A DNA stretch of 64,000 nt from Neobacillus mesonae. Its GTDB lineage: Bacteria; Bacillota; Bacilli; Bacillales; Cytobacillaceae. Position numbers and translations under genes: made by a program. Below the pieces are notes generated by a model that saw only the letters and a program-made list of their open reading frames with translations, was not told the DNA's origin and ran no database searches. How positions within the stretch are numbered: position 1 is the stretch's first letter; every line of letters begins with the position of its first letter. The stretch covers positions 2,788,223 to 2,852,222 of the forward strand of contig NZ_KV440949.1 of assembly GCF_001636315.1 (NCBI RefSeq), in the 5' to 3' direction. This document shows positions 36,950-45,739 of this stretch, piece by piece.

Positions 36950-37699
36950 TTAAAATAGTTGAAATTCCTCAACTTCATCCTTGGGAGGTGACTGATACCC
37001 AACTTTCTTGCTATGAGTCCAAGAAAATTTTTGCTTTACCTCCACTAAAAACTCAGCATATTTAAGTGGTGAAAGAGTAGCATCAATAACAGGAACACCT
37101 AATTCATCTTGTAAAGAATCAAAAAAGCCAAACTCCGCTGTACAACCTAATACGATTACATCAGCCCCATCTTTCTCAATTGCTTCAATGGCAGATTCTC
37201 TGATTCTATTTTTTGTCTCTTCGTGGTCTTTCTGAAAGTCATGGACTCCTAAATCAATAGATTTAAAGGAGGCAAGTTTGTGTATAAATCCGTATTTATG
37301 AACGTTTTCTTTCATCTCTGGAATCCACTTTTGTCTCCCTACAATAACTGAAAAATTTTCCCCTAAGGTCGTAGCTATGTGTAATGCTGCCTCTGCCGGT
37401 GCAGTAATAACCATTTTTTCGGCTACCTCGCGACAAGCTCTAATTGCAGGGTCATAGAAACAACCAATAATCACTGCATCATAACCATCCTCCTCTGCCT
37501 TTTTAACTGTCCTCAATAATTCGGGAATAACCATAGCTTCATAGCAGTTGTATTCCAGATGAATAGGTCCTTGTCCTGATTTAAAAGAAACAAGATCCAC
37601 AATTGTTTCTGGACTTTTGTATCGATTTAATTGTTGGGTATAATCCTCATCAAAAACTTCAGTGTGGAGTGGATTAATAAACAAAATCTTCTTTTTCAA
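36950..37699 (-). CDS. Asp/Glu/hydantoin racemase family protein, copy 3
   Basis: Third paralogue. The frame is open up to 37822, but AGGAGG upstream of TTG 37699 indicates the real start (KKKILFINPLHTEVFDEDY), giving 249 aa. Both catalytic cysteines are kept (IIGCFYDPA, VLGCTAEFGF). It is nearest to copy 1 by eye. It starts only 80 nt after the M24 peptidase gene ends, so peptidase, racemases 3 and 2, transporter and racemase 1 may form one transcript. Confidence 0.82.
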   Translation of the reverse strand: MKKKILFINPLHTEVFDEDYTQQLNRYKSPETIVDLVSFKSGQGPIHLEYNCYEAMVIPELLRTVKKAEEDGYDAVIIGCFYDPAIRACREVAEKMVITAPAEAALHIATTLGENFSVIVGRQKWIPEMKENVHKYGFIHKLASFKSIDLGVHDFQKDHEETKNRIRESAIEAIEKDGADVIVLGCTAEFGFFDSLQDELGVPVIDATLSPLKYAEFLVEVKQKFSWTHSKKVGYQSPPKDEVEEFQLF

Positions 37700-37778
37700 T
37701 ATCTTTCCTCCTAAACATATTGTATCCTTACAAAGAGGGTTATCCCTTGAAGTAGCTAACAGATTATTTTTTGCTATC

Positions 37779-38897
37779 TTAATATCCCTTGTCCATTTCA
37801 ATTTTTGAGCTTTTAGTGACAATAAGATCTCTCGAAAAATTATTTATACTCTCATGCCCCTCTGATGTAACTAAAACAATATCTTCGATTCTAACGCCAA
37901 ATTTATCACTTAAATAAATTCCAGGCTCCACACTAATGACCATCCCAGGTTCTAAAATTTGACTGTTATTAAAGGTGACGTAAGGTTCCTCATGAACATC
38001 AATCCCTATACCATGACCCGTTCGGTGAGTAAAGTTTATTCCATAACCAGCATTGCTAATAATATCTCTAGCAATTTTATCAATTTCCTTTAATGCAATT
38101 CCTGGTCTAATAGCTTTTACTGCCTCATCTTGTGCTTTTTTAACCACTTCATAAACTTTTTTCATTTCTTCAGTTGGTTCTGTTTCCACTACAATTGTTC
38201 GGGTGATATCGGAACAGTAATGATTTTTAACCCCTCCCATATCAATAACCACCATATCCCCCGACCTTATAATTGTCTTATCAGTTTGATGATGAGGAAT
38301 AGCTCCATTTTTACCTGTACCAACAATTGGGTTGAATGACAGCTTATCTACCCCTTTTAGAGCAAATAACCGTTTAATTTCATCTCCGACTTCTTTTTCG
38401 GTCATACCTGGACAAATATATTCAATTATTTGTTCAATAACTTCATCGGCTATTTTTCCGGATTCCCTTAGGAGATCAATTTCTTCTTCATCTTTATACA
38501 ATCTTAAAGATTGTATGATGCCTGCTCCCGTGGTGAAAGATACATTTTTCTTGTATTCCATCAACTCCAATAGTTTTCCACTAGGCCAAGAATCATCAAT
38601 AGATACAGCAGCAAAGGGATACAGCTTTTTAGCTAGCAATTCAATAGCATTGTCACCATCTTTCCAAAACTCAATTTCAAAAGGTTCAGTTATTAGGATT
38701 TCTTCCTTTGACATTTCATGTACAATTATGACTGGTTTTCCGTTTTGAGGAATAATGATTGCTTGTAATCTTTCATGAGAATCAAGCCATGTTCCGCTAA
38801 AGTAGTAGAAATTCGATGGAGAGGTTACCACTACTGCTTGTATATTTAATTCTTGTAATTTTATTTGAGCTTGAAAAATTCGGTTTTTAATTATCAT
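37779..38897 (-). CDS. M24-family metallopeptidase (Xaa-Pro aminopeptidase/creatinase type)
   Basis: Two-domain pita-bread protein, 372 aa. The C-terminal domain has all five metal ligands: D in VVIDMGG, D in YCSDITRT, H in THRTGHGIG, E in SVEPGIY and E in VRIEDIV. This favours a metal-dependent X-Pro dipeptidase over metal-free creatinase. AGGAGGG precedes ATG 38897. Next to hydantoinase and racemase genes, it could open an amide or N-carbamoyl product, or release proline; neither is shown. Confidence 0.85.
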   Translation of the reverse strand: MIIKNRIFQAQIKLQELNIQAVVVTSPSNFYYFSGTWLDSHERLQAIIIPQNGKPVIIVHEMSKEEILITEPFEIEFWKDGDNAIELLAKKLYPFAAVSIDDSWPSGKLLELMEYKKNVSFTTGAGIIQSLRLYKDEEEIDLLRESGKIADEVIEQIIEYICPGMTEKEVGDEIKRLFALKGVDKLSFNPIVGTGKNGAIPHHQTDKTIIRSGDMVVIDMGGVKNHYCSDITRTIVVETEPTEEMKKVYEVVKKAQDEAVKAIRPGIALKEIDKIARDIISNAGYGINFTHRTGHGIGIDVHEEPYVTFNNSQILEPGMVISVEPGIYLSDKFGVRIEDIVLVTSEGHESINNFSRDLIVTKSSKIEMDKGY

Positions 38898-39134
38898 TTT
38901 TTATCCCTCCTCTTAACTTTCACTGTAATCTGGAGAATCCTTTAGAAAATCTAGAGGCGTATACACGCTAGATTTAGATAAAAAAGAACACGGTGCGTGT
39001 GTTAAATAGAGTGTACCTTCCACATTCAATGAAAGAATGTATCCAAATCTTACAAATAAATTGATTTACATGTATAACGCCTCACCCTTAAAAGGGTATA
39101 TTATATATTCTGATTCAATAGTTTAAATACCTGA

Positions 39135-39449
39135 TTAGCTTTTAACTAATGCATAGACCAATTCAACCGCGCTGTCGCCTTCATTGACACACCAATGCTT
39201 TTCTCCTGCAGGAATATACGATGCTTCCCCCTCATTGATTTGGTATGGCTTCTCTCCGCTTTCACCAGATAAAGAGCCTTTGAGAATATAAGAATATTCA
39301 TGTTCTTCATGGGTAGTCGTTCCTTCTAATGGAAGACGTGCTCCAGCTGGGATGGAGACAAAGCCGAATTTCACTTCAGCACCTTGGAACTGGTCTTTAA
39401 AAAGAGTTTGGACGATTTCATCGGTTACTTTTGGTTCTGTAATTTTCAT
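39135..39449 (-). CDS. Small cupin protein
   Basis: Single-domain cupin, 104 aa. The first metal-binding motif is in TTHEEHEYSYILKGSLSGESG and the second in YIPAGEKHWCVNEG. It lies 16 nt after the HyuB gene on the same strand and is probably the last gene of the regulator-hyuA-hyuB-cupin operon. Small cupins in such operons may act as isomerases or ligand-binding proteins; the role is not known. GGAGG precedes ATG 39449. The 236 nt downstream hold an imperfect palindrome CTAGAGGCGTATACACGCTAG and the M24 gene leader. Confidence 0.78.
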   Translation of the reverse strand: MKITEPKVTDEIVQTLFKDQFQGAEVKFGFVSIPAGARLPLEGTTTHEEHEYSYILKGSLSGESGEKPYQINEGEASYIPAGEKHWCVNEGDSAVELVYALVKS

Positions 39450-39465
39450 TTCGATTGCCTCCCAA

Positions 39466-41202
39466 TTATGCCTGTCTGCCTGGCAGTTCTTTATATTCGA
39501 AAGTCTCTGGATCTACTTCTACCAAGAAGTGCTCTTTTGCCTCTTCAGCTGTGAAATATCCATTCTTTACATCCTTAGCCACTTGAGCAGCTGGACGATT
39601 AAGTGGGCTTCCATAGCCGCCGCCTGTTCCTGTCATCAGGCGGACCACATCATTCTTCTGAAGCTTGTACCGAGGGTAAACCCCGTATGGACCATCGACT
39701 TCACCATTGGCTTTATGAATGTAAAACTCATTTGGTGATCCTTCATGGCCTTTTTCCATACCCCATGGGTAGAATTTATTCCGGCCATAAGTAATAGTTG
39801 CCGCCTGACCATCGCTCAATGCGCGGTAAGCACGGATGACTCCTTTACCACCAACATACTCACCTGCACCGGCTCCATTGCCATCCTGGCGAAGGCTGTA
39901 TTCATCGATTAACACACCGTAGCGTGTTTCAGCTACTTCAACAGGAATGTTATAGGTTTCACCATCAGCGATACAGAATTGACCGGAAGCACCATCTTGT
40001 CTCATACCTCCGCCCCAGCCTCCTACTGATGGTTCAACAATCAGGAATGGCTCATCTGTATCTTGGTGGTTTCCAGTTAAAGTAAAAGAACATACAGACA
40101 AATGATGTCCTGCTGTTAGGCGGTTTGGCAGTTGCGGCGCTAGTGCTTTCCATACAAGATCCAGGCTGCCTAGCAGAGTTTCAAAATAGTTGGAAACAGG
40201 AACTGGTCTTTCTGCTGACATAATGGATTTTTTATCCACAATGACCTTAAGTGGTCTGAATACACCATCATTGACGTCCTGCTCGGGGTTGGTGATTGCT
40301 AAGAAGATTACCCGTACCGCTGACATTAGCCCCGTATAGGAACAATTCATCGGTCCTGGTACCTGCGGTGAGCTTCCGCGGAAATCGCAAATGAACTCAT
40401 CGTCTGTAATGGTTACTTTTACTTTAATTGGGAACGGCCCATTACCAACACCGTCTGTATCAATGAAATCCTCTGCTTCAAAAACGCCTTTTGGTAGCTT
40501 TTGAATTTCTTGGCGGGAAATCGTTTCGCCATGATCTAACAGGTAATTAACAGCTGCTATTATGGTATCTTTCCCATGTTTACCACAGAGCTCTTTTAAT
40601 CGGCGGTCACCTGTGCGTAACGCCGCCACTTGTGCCCACATATCCCCTAGTGAAAGATCTGGGAAGCGGACATTGGAACGAATGATTTCAACGATGCCTT
40701 CGTTTAGGCGGTCTGCTTCGTAAAGCTTGATGCAATTAAATTGAAGTCCTTCCTGGAAGATATCAACCGCATCATTGGTAAATGAACCGGGGTCCTTGCC
40801 GCCAACTTCTGTCCAGTGCGCTTTGTTGGCAGAGAATGCGATTAGCTCTCCTTCATAGAAGATCGGCATAACAAGACCGACATCAGAAAGGTGGGAGCCC
40901 CCGCCGTTGTATGGATCGTTGATGATGATGACGTCACCAGGCTGTAGCTTTTCGCCAGGGTATTTCTTCAAGGTTTCCTTTACCATGAAGGTAAGCATTC
41001 CGATGAATCCGGTTACACCATTGCCTTGAGTAAGAAGGTTTCCTTCGGAATCCGTCAACCCGCTGGCATAATCGAGCACTTCATAAACGATGGGGCTCAT
41101 GGATGTACGAGCTAGAGCGACGAACATTTCGTCCCCTGCAGCTAAAAGAGAGTCTTTAACGATTTCCAATGTAAATGGATCCACTTTGACATTCGTTGTC
41201 AT
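39466..41202 (-). CDS. hyuB: Hydantoinase B/5-oxoprolinase family protein (HyuB)
   Basis: Beta subunit of an ATP-dependent hydantoinase or oxoprolinase, 578 aa. Family blocks are DVIIINDPYNGGGSHLSDV, RGSSPQVPGPMNCSY, EPSVGGWGGGMRQDGASG and the glycine-rich end GTGGGYGSPLNR. Together with HyuA it hydrolyses a lactam or hydantoin ring using ATP. Its start is one base after the HyuA stop, so the subunits are translationally coupled. Substrates in this family include N-methylhydantoin, 5-oxoproline, hydantoins and acetone (carboxylases); the exact one is open. Confidence 0.92.
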   Translation of the reverse strand: MTTNVKVDPFTLEIVKDSLLAAGDEMFVALARTSMSPIVYEVLDYASGLTDSEGNLLTQGNGVTGFIGMLTFMVKETLKKYPGEKLQPGDVIIINDPYNGGGSHLSDVGLVMPIFYEGELIAFSANKAHWTEVGGKDPGSFTNDAVDIFQEGLQFNCIKLYEADRLNEGIVEIIRSNVRFPDLSLGDMWAQVAALRTGDRRLKELCGKHGKDTIIAAVNYLLDHGETISRQEIQKLPKGVFEAEDFIDTDGVGNGPFPIKVKVTITDDEFICDFRGSSPQVPGPMNCSYTGLMSAVRVIFLAITNPEQDVNDGVFRPLKVIVDKKSIMSAERPVPVSNYFETLLGSLDLVWKALAPQLPNRLTAGHHLSVCSFTLTGNHQDTDEPFLIVEPSVGGWGGGMRQDGASGQFCIADGETYNIPVEVAETRYGVLIDEYSLRQDGNGAGAGEYVGGKGVIRAYRALSDGQAATITYGRNKFYPWGMEKGHEGSPNEFYIHKANGEVDGPYGVYPRYKLQKNDVVRLMTGTGGGYGSPLNRPAAQVAKDVKNGYFTAEEAKEHFLVEVDPETFEYKELPGRQA

Positions 41203-41203
41203 A

Positions 41204-43246
41204 TTACTTCTCCCCCATTTCGATAATGATGTTTCCGAAGTCGTCTAGATGTAATTGCTGTCCTTGGTAGATCACTGTAACCGCAGCCTTTTCTTCCACA
41301 ATGGCTGGTCCGTGAACGACTTCATTCGGCGGAAGCACTTCACGGTCATAGACTGGTGTATTGACCCATCCTTGTTTTTCATAGTAGACATTACGGTCCT
41401 CTTTCTTCGCTCCCTCAACGGAACCTGTGCGTGTCACTTTTCCGATTGCAGGTTTTGGCACTTTGCCAAAAGCGGTTACGTGAAGATTCACGATTTCAGT
41501 CGGTGAATCTTCTAGCTTGAATGTATAGTTCTTTTCATGAAGTTCATGGAACTTCGCAATGATTGAGTGCTTATCTTCTTCTTTCCACTTGCCATTCGGT
41601 ACTGGCACTTTAACAGTGTGCTCTTGTCCGAGGTAGCGCATATCTGCAAAGCGATGGAATTCCACCTGATCAGCTGTCATTCCCTCATCTTCGTAATGAG
41701 CAAGGGCATGTTTCTCGATTTCTTCCCATTGATCATCCATTTCAACAAGAGTCAGCTCATTCAAGCGTTTGATGTATGTCTTGATGTAGTCATGACGAAG
41801 ATCCGTCATAAGCATTCCCCAAGCAGAGAATACCGGTGAAGCAATCGGCACAACGACTTTCTTCACACCTAGCTCAAGAGCAAGTGCTGGCGCATGCATC
41901 GATCCGCCCCCGCCAAATGCAAGCAGTGTGAAGTCTTGCGGATTGTGCCCTTTACGGATGGAAATCAATTTCAACGCATTAAGCATGTTCGAGTTAGCAA
42001 TTCGGATGATGCCAAGTGCTGCTTCTTCAGCTGTAATGCCGAAATGGTCCCCAATTTTCTTCTGAATCGCATCTTTGACATTGTTCATGTCTACTTCATA
42101 GTCAAAGTTTTTGGGAGATAGACGGCCTGTTAATAGGTTGGCATCAGTGGTTGTCGGCTCTGTGCCGCCTAATCCGTAGGCAACTGGTCCTGGATAAGCC
42201 CCGGCTGACTGAGGTCCAACTTTCAATGAACCTGCATTGTCGATCCAAGCGATAGATCCGCCCCCGTTTCCAATTTCAACGATATCAACAACAGGCGCTT
42301 TAATTGGGTATCCTGCATGGCGGCTGTCTTTTTCAATATAGTAGTCAGTGGAAACCTTCACTTCTCCATCTTCAATGAGCGAACATTTAGCTGTTGTACC
42401 ACCAATATCAAAGGCAATAATATTCTTTTCCCCGATTAGTTCGCCAAGAACAGCAGCTCCGAAAATCCCGGCAACCGGTCCGGATTCAACCATGTTAATT
42501 GGCGCTTCTTTTGCATTGTTGAACTTGGTAGTTCCGCCATTGGATTGCATGATATAGCGCTGGTCGATTTCGATTTGCGCTCTTAATTCCTTGTCCAATT
42601 TATCAATGTAAGTTGTCGCAGTTGGCTGCACATAGGCGTTTAGAACAGCTGTATTTGTTCTCTCGTACTCGCGCCATTCTTTTGTAATCTCGTTTGATGC
42701 GGTAACGAATACTTCTGGCCAAAGCTCTTTGATGATTTTTACTGTCTCTTGTTCATGTGATGAATTTACATAAGAGTGCAAATAGGAAACGGCAATCGCT
42801 TCCACACCCTCTTTTTTAAAGTAATTGACGCATGCTTCGATTTCTTCCCTTTTTAGAGTAGAAAGAACTTCACCTTTGTAATTGAGGCGCTCGTCCACTT
42901 CAAGTCGCAGATGACGCTCGACAAACGGCACCGGCTTTTTATAGCGGACATTGAATAAATCCGGTCTGTTTCCTCTTGCAATCTCTAAAATATCCCGGAA
43001 TCCTTTTGTGGTAATGAGACCCATTTTTGCGCCCTTACGCTCTGTCAGGGTGTTAATGATAACCGTCGTACCGTGAATAAACATGGACAGCTGTTCAGTT
43101 TTTACGCCAGCTTTATCAATAACGTCAAGGACTCCTTTTTCGAAATTTGGCGGGGTAGTATTGCTTTTTGCAATCCCAACGTAGCCTTGATCGTCAACGT
43201 ATACTAAATCTGTAAAAGTACCACCGATATCTGTTGCTACTCTCAT
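41204..43246 (-). CDS. hyuA: Hydantoinase A/5-oxoprolinase family protein (HyuA)
   Basis: ATP-binding alpha subunit, 680 aa, of the actin-like ATPase fold. The N-terminal phosphate loop is VATDIGGTFTDLVYV and the second one FDIGGTTAKCSLI near 277. IHGTTVIINTLTERKGAKMGLITTKGFRD and FGGGGSMHAPALA are characteristic. GGAGTG precedes ATG 43246. It follows the XRE-cupin regulator gene by 19 nt. Nearby racemases fit a hydantoin route in which racemisation feeds a stereoselective hydrolase. Confidence 0.93.
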   Translation of the reverse strand: MRVATDIGGTFTDLVYVDDQGYVGIAKSNTTPPNFEKGVLDVIDKAGVKTEQLSMFIHGTTVIINTLTERKGAKMGLITTKGFRDILEIARGNRPDLFNVRYKKPVPFVERHLRLEVDERLNYKGEVLSTLKREEIEACVNYFKKEGVEAIAVSYLHSYVNSSHEQETVKIIKELWPEVFVTASNEITKEWREYERTNTAVLNAYVQPTATTYIDKLDKELRAQIEIDQRYIMQSNGGTTKFNNAKEAPINMVESGPVAGIFGAAVLGELIGEKNIIAFDIGGTTAKCSLIEDGEVKVSTDYYIEKDSRHAGYPIKAPVVDIVEIGNGGGSIAWIDNAGSLKVGPQSAGAYPGPVAYGLGGTEPTTTDANLLTGRLSPKNFDYEVDMNNVKDAIQKKIGDHFGITAEEAALGIIRIANSNMLNALKLISIRKGHNPQDFTLLAFGGGGSMHAPALALELGVKKVVVPIASPVFSAWGMLMTDLRHDYIKTYIKRLNELTLVEMDDQWEEIEKHALAHYEDEGMTADQVEFHRFADMRYLGQEHTVKVPVPNGKWKEEDKHSIIAKFHELHEKNYTFKLEDSPTEIVNLHVTAFGKVPKPAIGKVTRTGSVEGAKKEDRNVYYEKQGWVNTPVYDREVLPPNEVVHGPAIVEEKAAVTVIYQGQQLHLDDFGNIIIEMGEK

Positions 43247-43265
43247 TTCTTTTACACTCCTTTAA

Positions 43266-43811
43266 TTAGAAAATGATTGGTGTTGTCACGCTTAGAATGA
43301 ATGTTTCTTCCGAAGTAGGATTTTCCCATTCGTGTACAATTTCAGAAGGAAAATGAATGGTATCTCCGGTTGTCATGCGGTAGCTCTCATCGTTTAAATG
43401 AAAGATCACGTCACCTTTTAAGATGTAATAAAATTCCTCGCCTAAGTGACTGTGTTTTTGCTCCTCTTTCAGGTAAGGAGGAAGAATAACCATCATCGGT
43501 TCAAGCTTTCGATCGGGAAAAGTGCCTGATAAACGGGCGTATTTTTGCTGCCCGCCATTCACTTTGAAAAACTTCTGTTCCTGTTTTCTTAAAAAATACA
43601 ACTGTTTGTACTTTTCATCCTCAAAAAAGAAAATCATCGATACCCCTAGGGCATCAGCTATTTTCTTTAGTGAGGTAATAGAAAGGGATGAGGCTCCCCT
43701 TTCAATCTGTGATAAAAAGCTAAGCGATAAGCCAGTTTCTTCACTTAATTCCTTTAAAGTAAGGTTGTTTTGCGTCCTTAAAGCTTTGATTTTCTTATAA
43801 ATATCTTCCAT
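43266..43811 (-). CDS. XRE-family regulator with C-terminal cupin domain
   Basis: Ligand-responsive transcription factor, 181 aa from ATG 43811 after TTAGGAG. The N-terminal HTH is IKALRTQNNLTLKELSEETGLSLSFLSQIERG (about 7-38). The C-terminal cupin shows EEFYYILKGDVIFHL and HFPSEIVHEWENP. It is the first gene of the operon with hyuA, hyuB and the small cupin and probably controls it in response to a pathway metabolite. The frame is open up to 43880 but no ribosome site supports that start. Confidence 0.88.
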   Translation of the reverse strand: MEDIYKKIKALRTQNNLTLKELSEETGLSLSFLSQIERGASSLSITSLKKIADALGVSMIFFFEDEKYKQLYFLRKQEQKFFKVNGGQQKYARLSGTFPDRKLEPMMVILPPYLKEEQKHSHLGEEFYYILKGDVIFHLNDESYRMTTGDTIHFPSEIVHEWENPTSEETFILSVTTPIIF

Positions 43812-43880
43812 ATAAACACAACTCCTAATAAATTGTAGGTCTACTGTAACAAGATAGAGTTGAATTACATAATACAACAA

Positions 43881-44335
43881 ATATTTACTGTGTAACTGTA
43901 ATTATTATGAATATAGCATAACAATTATCAGAAATAAATATAATTTTAAAATTTTCTATATTATTTGTTCAAATAAAAAAATAAAAAAAATATGGTTTTA
44001 CAATAAAATTGTAACTTCTTTATGGAATTAAAATTAAAGAGGATTAATTTTACCTTTAAAGGGGGGAAATCAATTTTTAATTTATTGAAAAGGTGTATTC
44101 CCACAAGCAATGGGGAAAGTCCTAAAAGACGCATGCTTACTATTTATCTTTAATAAAAAAGCTGGCTTGCAAGATGTTTCTCCTTGCAATGACACGGCAG
44201 AGGAATGTTTAATTATCTGTCCTTTCTTTTTCGAATAGGCTCCTTGAATACATAAAAAAAGAAACACTTTACTTTTGTATAGTGTTTCTCTCAATGTCCA
44301 TTCCTTCAATTAAAAATAAAAAAGGATTTCCAAAC
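43881..44335. other. Gene-free region with a degenerate copy of a dispersed repeat
   Basis: Very AT-rich up to about 44090. At 44122-44240 a segment (AAAGACGCA, then TTTATC, ATAAAAAAG, a CTTGCAA/TTGCAA hairpin, then CCTTTCTTTTTCGAATAGGCT) resembles 49165-49248 in the same order. At 44259-44290 lies the terminator of the proline operon. Confidence 0.5.
44255..44290 (-). terminator. Terminator of the proline catabolic operon
   Basis: On the minus strand AGAAACACT pairs with AGTGTTTCT and is followed by TTTTTTT. It lies about 45 nt after the proline dehydrogenase stop. Confidence 0.85.
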
Positions 44336-45340
44336 TTACTTTTGTTCTTTAACTGAGGATATCTTATTGTACTTATTTAAACCAATAACTCGGCCTAATA
44401 AAAATGCTCCAGCTGTTAAACCGATAACCGTGTTGGTCTTCTTGTTTAAAACCTGACTAGCAACAAGTTTTAAATTTTGGGGTCTTTCAGCTAACCGCCT
44501 CATGAAATAACCATACCAATCTTCACCGAATGGAACATAGGTGCAGAAATTATAGCCTTCTTTAGCTAATCCAAATTGAAGCTCTTTTCTAAATCCGTAG
44601 AGCATCTGAAATTCAAATTTCTCTTTCGGTATCTTATGTTCCTTAACAAAGGATTTGATTTGATTGATGACACGATGGTCATGTGTTGCTATGGAAGTAA
44701 ATTTACCATTTAATAAATGCCACTTAATAAGTTTGATAAAATTGGCGTCAATTTCTTGCTTCTCTTGAAAAGCATGTTCCCCAGACTCTTTATAGGCTCC
44801 TTTAACAATTCTAAGGCGGAAATTTTTATATTTTTGGAGGTCCTCTTCTGCACGATAAAAATAAGCTTGGATAACTGTTCCAACATTATCAAATTCCTTT
44901 GATAGCTCGTCAAGTATATCAAATGAAGGCTGCAAATGACTTTGATCTTCCATATCAATATTGATAAACATGTGATAATTACTAGCTTTTTCCACAATTT
45001 CTTTCAAGTTATTTAAACAAAAATCATAATCGATATCTAGACCTAGCTGAGTAGCCTTTAGCGAAATATGAGCATCTAATTGATTGGTATTAATCATATC
45101 AATGGCTTTTAGAATTTGCTCCTTTGCCTTTATCGCTTCTGATCTTTCAAAAACAAATTCGCCTAAATTATCGACTGTACAGGAAATCCCAAGAGAATTT
45201 AACTCTTTAATGCTTTTCATTGTTTCTTCCAAATTTGTTCCAGCAACAACACTCTGTGCTCCAAGTCTAAGTCCATATTTTTTGGCAGCCTGATTAAGAA
45301 GCTGGTTTTTAGATAGTCCTATAAATAAATCCTTTATCAT
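44336..45340 (-). CDS. Proline dehydrogenase
   Basis: Monofunctional FAD-dependent PRODH, 334 aa, oxidising L-proline to pyrroline-5-carboxylate at the membrane. Family motifs are FINIDMEDQSH, RLRIVKGAYKESGEHAFQ, IATHDHRVINQ, FEFQMLYGFRKEL, and the substrate-binding YVPFGEDWYGYFMRRLAERPQN. AAGGGG precedes ATG 45340. It is last in an operon with P5C dehydrogenase and a small biotinyl/lipoyl-like protein. Together the two enzymes convert proline to glutamate. Confidence 0.93.
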   Translation of the reverse strand: MIKDLFIGLSKNQLLNQAAKKYGLRLGAQSVVAGTNLEETMKSIKELNSLGISCTVDNLGEFVFERSEAIKAKEQILKAIDMINTNQLDAHISLKATQLGLDIDYDFCLNNLKEIVEKASNYHMFINIDMEDQSHLQPSFDILDELSKEFDNVGTVIQAYFYRAEEDLQKYKNFRLRIVKGAYKESGEHAFQEKQEIDANFIKLIKWHLLNGKFTSIATHDHRVINQIKSFVKEHKIPKEKFEFQMLYGFRKELQFGLAKEGYNFCTYVPFGEDWYGYFMRRLAERPQNLKLVASQVLNKKTNTVIGLTAGAFLLGRVIGLNKYNKISSVKEQK

Positions 45341-45398
45341 ATCAATTTCCCCTTACAATAAAATGATTTAAACATTAAGTCATCAGAGAATATAACCC

Positions 45399-45650
45399 CT
45401 AATCACTAGCCTGAGGGGAGTTATCCAGCTCGATAGAACCAATGATCATATTTTTGGTGATTTGATCCCCTTCATTTACACAAAAATCGATTACCTTCCC
45501 TCCTGAGCTTTGTTGAAATCCCTCTATTTTTCCATCTTCTTTTCTAACATAGAAAAGCGTTTCCCAATCATAGATGTAATCATTAATGCTGATATTAATT
45601 TTCTGGACTATACCAGAGAATGGGCATTGTAATTGCTGAACCATCTTCAT
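45399..45650 (-). CDS. Small biotinyl/lipoyl-attachment-like protein
   Basis: An 83-aa stand-alone barrel-sandwich protein with the two-fold pattern of biotinyl/lipoyl domains (CPFSGIVQKINISINDYI, SGGKVIDFCVNEGDQI). At the hairpin the usual EAMKM reads EDGKI, so the lysine is kept but the flanking methionines are lost. Three near ATGs are possible; ATG 45650 has the best spacing from GGGTG (45663-45659). It sits between the two proline-degradation genes, an unexpected place. Whether it is modified is unknown. Confidence 0.65.
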   Translation of the reverse strand: MKMVQQLQCPFSGIVQKINISINDYIYDWETLFYVRKEDGKIEGFQQSSGGKVIDFCVNEGDQITKNMIIGSIELDNSPQASD

Positions 45651-45739
45651 TTTCATATCACCCTTTTTAATAAATGGTAAATTTTCTATCGCCCTATAAA
45701 ACAATTTAGATGGCTAACTAGATACATCAATTATTTAAT

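Noticed and set aside
44082..44309. 75-aa minus-strand ORF
   Set aside because: It covers the proline-operon terminator hairpin and the degenerate dispersed repeat; composition does not look protein-coding.
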